Shown: positions 63,801 through 64,000 of the stretch, piece by piece | Layout: each line of letters begins with the position of its first letter | Numbering within the stretch: the first letter of the stretch is position 1 | Source of the DNA: Trichoplax sp. H2 | Taxonomy: Eukaryota > Placozoa > Uniplacotomia > Trichoplacea | Reading direction: 5' to 3' | Assembly: GCA_003344405.1 (NCBI GenBank) | Contig: NOWV01000168.1 | Coordinates: 108,042-172,041 of the forward strand | DNA length: 64,000 bases | Program-made: the position numbers and the translations under genes | Notes under the pieces: generated by a model | The model's database searches: none | What the model saw: only the letters and a program-made list of their open reading frames with translations | Told to the model about the DNA's origin: nothing

Positions 63801-64000
63801 TTTCGTCTTCATGATGGTTTCTTGTGTTTACTAATTTGATTTTGTAATCTTGTATATCTCGCTCTATTACTTTCTTCTCTTCAAGTAATGTTGATTTTAA
63901 GTTGTTTATATTGTCGTTGTATTTATTTTGCAAGTTATTAATTTTAGCTTCATGCTCTTCTCTTACTTCTATCTGGATCGATTCTTTCTCTTTCTGCCAT
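51832..64000 (-). CDS. Giant coiled-coil protein with C-terminal Ras-like GTPase domain (5'-partial)
   Basis: One uninterrupted frame from the right window edge to the stop at 51832-51834, more than 4,050 codons. The first in-window ATG (63933) is not a meaningful start because the frame is open through 64000. Numbering from that Met: about 1-3165 is almost pure Glu/Lys/Gln-rich coiled coil with a 33-residue period; about 3165-3850 is an acidic Ser/Asp/Asn-rich linker; 3856-4033 is a Ras-like domain. The domain has P-loop GHSNVGKT (3861-3868), GVMLVFSVDDWQSF, NKND (3967-3970) and ETSATT, and ends in the CaaX-like CVIT. Prenylated Ras proteins sit on membranes, so the likely layout is a membrane-anchored rod or tether (inference). 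RASEF, Rab44 and CRACR2A also fuse coiled coil to a GTPase but are far shorter and Rab-like. No EF-hand is visible in this part. The N-terminus lies outside the window. Confidence 0.9.
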   Translation of the reverse strand, partial: WQKEKESIQIEVREEHEAKINNLQNKYNDNINNLKSTLLEEKKVIERDIQDYKIKLVNTRNHHEDEIKRINRLCEEEKELLKENLHNEYQVKLCDTQNRHELELNEMKASWQKEKESIQIEIREEHEAKINNLQNKYNDNINNLKSTLLEEKKVIERDIQEDCNIKLVNTRNHHEDEIKRINRLCEEEKELLKENLHNEYQVKLCDTQNRHELELNEMKASWQKEKESIQIEIREEHEAKINNLQNKYNDNINNLKSTLLEEKENVVRQMLIDCKIRITNLQNQNKEEISKMQWSWQKEKEDIRSKLVKDCQTKLTSVQNQLEEDINSLKLQWQVKFDDLEERHNLNLQDQLQICRLQYQQELLDIKAKHNANIEQLIKEKENKLLACRDDYNHKIHDQEVGHDQILKEWMDKVECNRLNFIEEVKRLNSQHQSDIVVMKENLSRLQSRINDMKQVHEIKLKELYIEKQCKVSALQDQLEKLKEECELEVKQTRDDTKQMLTAKQDEINNLKGLHAREVKRLQEENEQISITLQNQFDNLKDSYEVEKKQTFAEKEQISTILQDEIDSLKELHRTEIKLANDEKKEMLTMLQNQLNSLKESHIMEKKQSLDENERIMTALQDQLGNIKVAHEIEIKNTYNENIRMVTNLEKDYKNTIDKLQSQNTIVINELREKLENADLLYQRKIDTMKSEHEIQLDCLAKKKEVQLKDSQKYYEVNIHQLQLQHDVEIKNLENQLKSVEEEYQMRLKQLHEESEQKVITLDKLYVNKTDKLQKEHNITLKLLQDEFKKKELDYQRKFDDIESERKIQIDNLINEKDTLLEGLKKQYNDDFAQIEIQHHMAVEKLENDLSTLQCQMKKMEEKYHTEKTQIMATLHDEHETGMNKLRLEHNEVINSLKNKTEDKMVKHQHELKSLKDENKRRLDKLLVEKKLVLETSKKEHDNSIYQLQCQHKLEIQKRDDIISTLQNQLHGLKKESEIKISELRQNKALAIVALEQQHKDKLAQLQSENDLDKKILQENFENEKLAQQSVFNQLEADYKSKLNTLINEKKKLVDIHRKKHEDAMRELEANQVIHQKKFAQIMDDHKSEIDNLSMEKEQAVKACREESTKIIYKKQLQYDEIVKKVKTIQNLREDTEKKYKAELNDVILENEKQLQYCKQQHACNIQQMQSQHDLAIRQLVDKLETERFVNQERLNSLKKEQKAKIDGITIEKEQQIDTIKMQYLDAINELKVQHDVDIKKLINRLDTDQAIHQKQISIIENEHKREIDNLIHEKKRLLDTNKEQLDKVSNQLRQEHDNTIEEMKNHIEVSKLMYLERLNEVKDEYKVKLDDQEKALESCRKKYDNVIQQLQTHHNNSIKQLEDDLERCQIAHQLQLKNLKEKHSIEINELDNKKENLIDTYKKQQEDFIHQLQAQHDMTVKSFEEQLENNKLTHCKQLNNLNEQHKEELENLKSESENKLIDCRNQHKSMIHQLQLKQELIVQELHIHFDTVKKDQKIEIQKAIEEYNENLAASQRQHDNELLRLQHKHNETIRLLENNINDERMKQQQEWNELKEKHQHEKDVLAMERDMIKSDYQLKCQHEQTLSNTIHQQRLKIEELKRQIDDLAQKVKNELIVIENKVTQNRLDYMNEVQRQQEALRINLSHLKDNHAVELEVLKAKCNEQIKKQESKFQADKQEMIQHHENNIIDLESQFEQRLKKQMTVLQLQMENHNTQLAQQYQNEKEKLITEHQENLLDLRRIHDLEVVKIKDRYHLQLRKEERMFEDNLGQLKLAHDEEVASLSHNYQMQLQQQKLMNEDTITLLRQSHDKEILTARNDYEVQIKTKDEVFKDKSDYFVQVHKKEIAALKEENHKELEKKEKLIYSLNQSLQEHEEKMVIAEKNYEVKLKNQDKVTEDALKHLKRNFDNDMILAQEEWKKAVQDDLNQCKKDYDEQLLMITDSYQLQLNNQEKMYEDKIKDFNEVYTKKITALRDDYQILLDDEKKVSDEKSKRLQADYDKKIVSVKDRHEKELEKKQKFFEEKLKHIDYVHAEDMVTAKRSYQEWILEQEKNFQTKRDRLLKEHSAEMATAKNSQQLQLVQLQFTYENKLKKKHRSHDEELAKTIKTHRKMLKWQREALIERINDQSRNHSLDITTVRDVYRMQMKMQENVYEEEINKLKITQIKEMEILKGFHKVQLQEQEKELHNILNNLRISHEREIENIRDDHQQQLKERKKLYEDGLSQTLRAKDEKIVETQRFYQLKMDELEDKMNAKLNQLQLTQNEEIANLHSVYQIKFDTQEKAFKIKLDHSHQAYDKEMAVCQSNHKTQLQEQKTAFEDNIGQIHIDHARELIAVESKYQKQLEESEATLSSYSIKLQEARGREIMNFNGYQLQLEEQKKAYDDRSDYLKKDYEGKLATTRENHQLQIDNQARIFDERLCQLQEAHDKEVLSLQNKFRLKDEDYRRKLTVIEEAHQKDVKRVRDEAVQKIDILSREHNLQIESIIREQKAEVQQIRDESQRQASDMIENYELKIQELIGEYNDNYNRSGCAVIHTEELQDVRNDDQMELIGVDDTHQEELQKIQGKHCKEVQVLKDKYSYQIANIANESELEKQEFRSSLARMKASHLQKIEDIQNEHQLELQCIQSKHHENYECTMRNTEDGHGDELQIISSNHQYQQEVSSESYNIKERDAVINCNKVNNEKEQEVVKCDRKLINIQNLHEEEILQIRNEHGIELQNIRMEYQNEINIINEHQSTIAHTTETYQRQLCELEDKYLKATNAVNTLMHEHQSELQDIRDRHLIAIGEIQSKNKHEIQTIKDCYQQEIRSIHDEFQHQITYLRESYDNTVHDLNRQCQEIESLMTKNANDYQVELKNTQYQHQNEMEKMDCKYMKEIKSLQSQHQRDIETIESIHSLIAREKALANQQAEVLNQQTLEYERSNDNLYKQFESEKETIISQYQEILHVVEKEEIEIVKNLFYELKKEKENFLSYYDERLNQLCIEQDHILQTLLSNSSKEWKALISRTGDKLSRLRQECRYDIEKLHFTFPEENDGSDCSGNLNRLGIEQEYKNNNISYQPRKVWKFSVHFYEGELSQLRLEQENIIQKLYAILEKEKEAAGDNCSKKLETLGIEQESILQSFNSKARKGTEFLRNTYQEKLKQLRIDQVDAVRTILSRIEKENSKFVGICYENKCNKLRLEQDLQIHNDKGALGYACLDHIKPSVNLTDNETVTDIYKNDRFTRLTNSNPEKVGEKIRDESDSLTPKDIIINLGKFTEEISEEDNCNQEIELVGNNDYDGHSILSTSSSRAKIKESNDGDDNCKFHLSTAEAVIGNQTCKEDDNYENTEVFGEVSGEKIVGNDISTLLYNSTKHESVEDIRKDIKRQLKASIVEMEVEKTCQEPDYSLVDSSESLIRQNACDDKSERFTSNLDGAKFGKDGNAGGIPELTSKLTDNKIEDEICESYTIELTANACYNESLHEIRDSFSNKDESYQLDCSSVGSIVSEEIQEVIADNLKSYSNTSFASMEARDTHKLRPRRRFSETEIRYNHDDNNGSLHLEKLTFYSMDNISIKYQNQIEGFDKSEIYAKRLYYSANNVALDELHQSINKIDHQSDESQITFYSMESLSIEDQKSPGILNLSLSDPSVANYQSGNQSQSTFPALLNEMDCNHHSSNCNDNIPLVETVLHVNLSNSLESTASSVCEEDTGREYTPLQEDNIDRDCLYRSIPLNQESTGIALHDDSEELSSRKNVVSHNEITPTYVGSEFTLSDREDPNAHSSRYDIEEQEKIASICKESEYLNANTHATSSVDSAYAKNVQDEAHIHLSHYEDTDSCDERSSVYLESNFNLLSDSDPDGDNTSGESESFRIKLKHLNHRIRSLSKSSHKTSIPKNPVKIVLFGHSNVGKTAIACQYCKKRYPPDRSSYRSSQFKKILKFGQYSIKLKIIVSKLAANSALSSYQSILQDIDGVMLVFSVDDWQSFDDIGNYYQSLSQVTGSDFPCIIVGNKNDAISYKRQITFQEGELLASSFQHRYIETSATTYSKTELAFVQLIQTIAYMKTAQSLEDQQCVIT
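63210..64000 (-). repeat. Near-identical 333/330-bp coding tandem repeat
   Basis: The block starting TCTTATTTCTATCTGG recurs at 63298, 63631 and (as TCTTACTTC) 63961. Units of 333 and 330 bp encode 111 and 110 residues. I see only a few substitutions and one 3-bp indel between the two complete units; both keep frame. A partial copy extends left to about 63210, and the array runs past the right edge, so total copy number is unknown. Near identity indicates recent duplication or ongoing homogenisation. Confidence 0.9.

Overview
This is an AT-rich, intron-dense nuclear window from an animal. Six protein-coding genes can be rebuilt exon by exon with GT-AG junctions and consistent phases (one junction is AT-AC). 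The genes are animal-type: HECW ubiquitin ligase, PIP4K2 lipid kinase, ZSWIM2, FAM221A, a REM+CDC25 Ras-family exchange factor, and a giant coiled-coil protein ending in a small-GTPase-like domain. Short introns (mostly 50-500 bp), low GC and few mobile elements fit an early-branching metazoan. A placozoan is my best guess; this is inference, as no species marker was seen.

Layout. 1-2843: no gene seen. 2844-10674 (+): RasGEF, 17 exons, one intron of U12 AT-AC type. 10675-18783: 8.1 kb without a recognisable gene, holding several unrelated, degenerate tandem-repeat arrays. 18784-31954 (+): HECW-type HECT E3 ligase, 30 exons. 31955-34279: convergent intergenic. 34280-41428 (-): PIP4K2, 9 exons. 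41429-42774: divergent promoter interval packed with TACTGTA/TACAGTA motifs. 42775-47233 (+): ZSWIM2, 14 exons. 47234-48908: intergenic. 48909-50877 (+): FAM221A, 5 exons. 50878-51831: convergent intergenic. 51832-64000 (-): C-terminal 12 kb of a single-exon giant gene that runs off the right edge.

The genes do not form an operon or a known pathway cluster. Two of them act on ubiquitin (HECW, ZSWIM2) and three on membrane or small-GTPase signalling (RasGEF, PIP4K2, the giant GTPase fusion), but their adjacency is not evidence of shared function.

The best candidate for something undescribed is the giant gene. It encodes more than 4,050 residues from one uninterrupted exon, mostly coiled coil built on a 33-residue period, followed by an acidic linker and a Ras-like domain that keeps its P-loop and NKxD but has lost other catalytic signatures. 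It ends in a CaaX-like prenylation motif. Its visible N-terminal side is still expanding through near-identical 330/333-bp tandem repeats.
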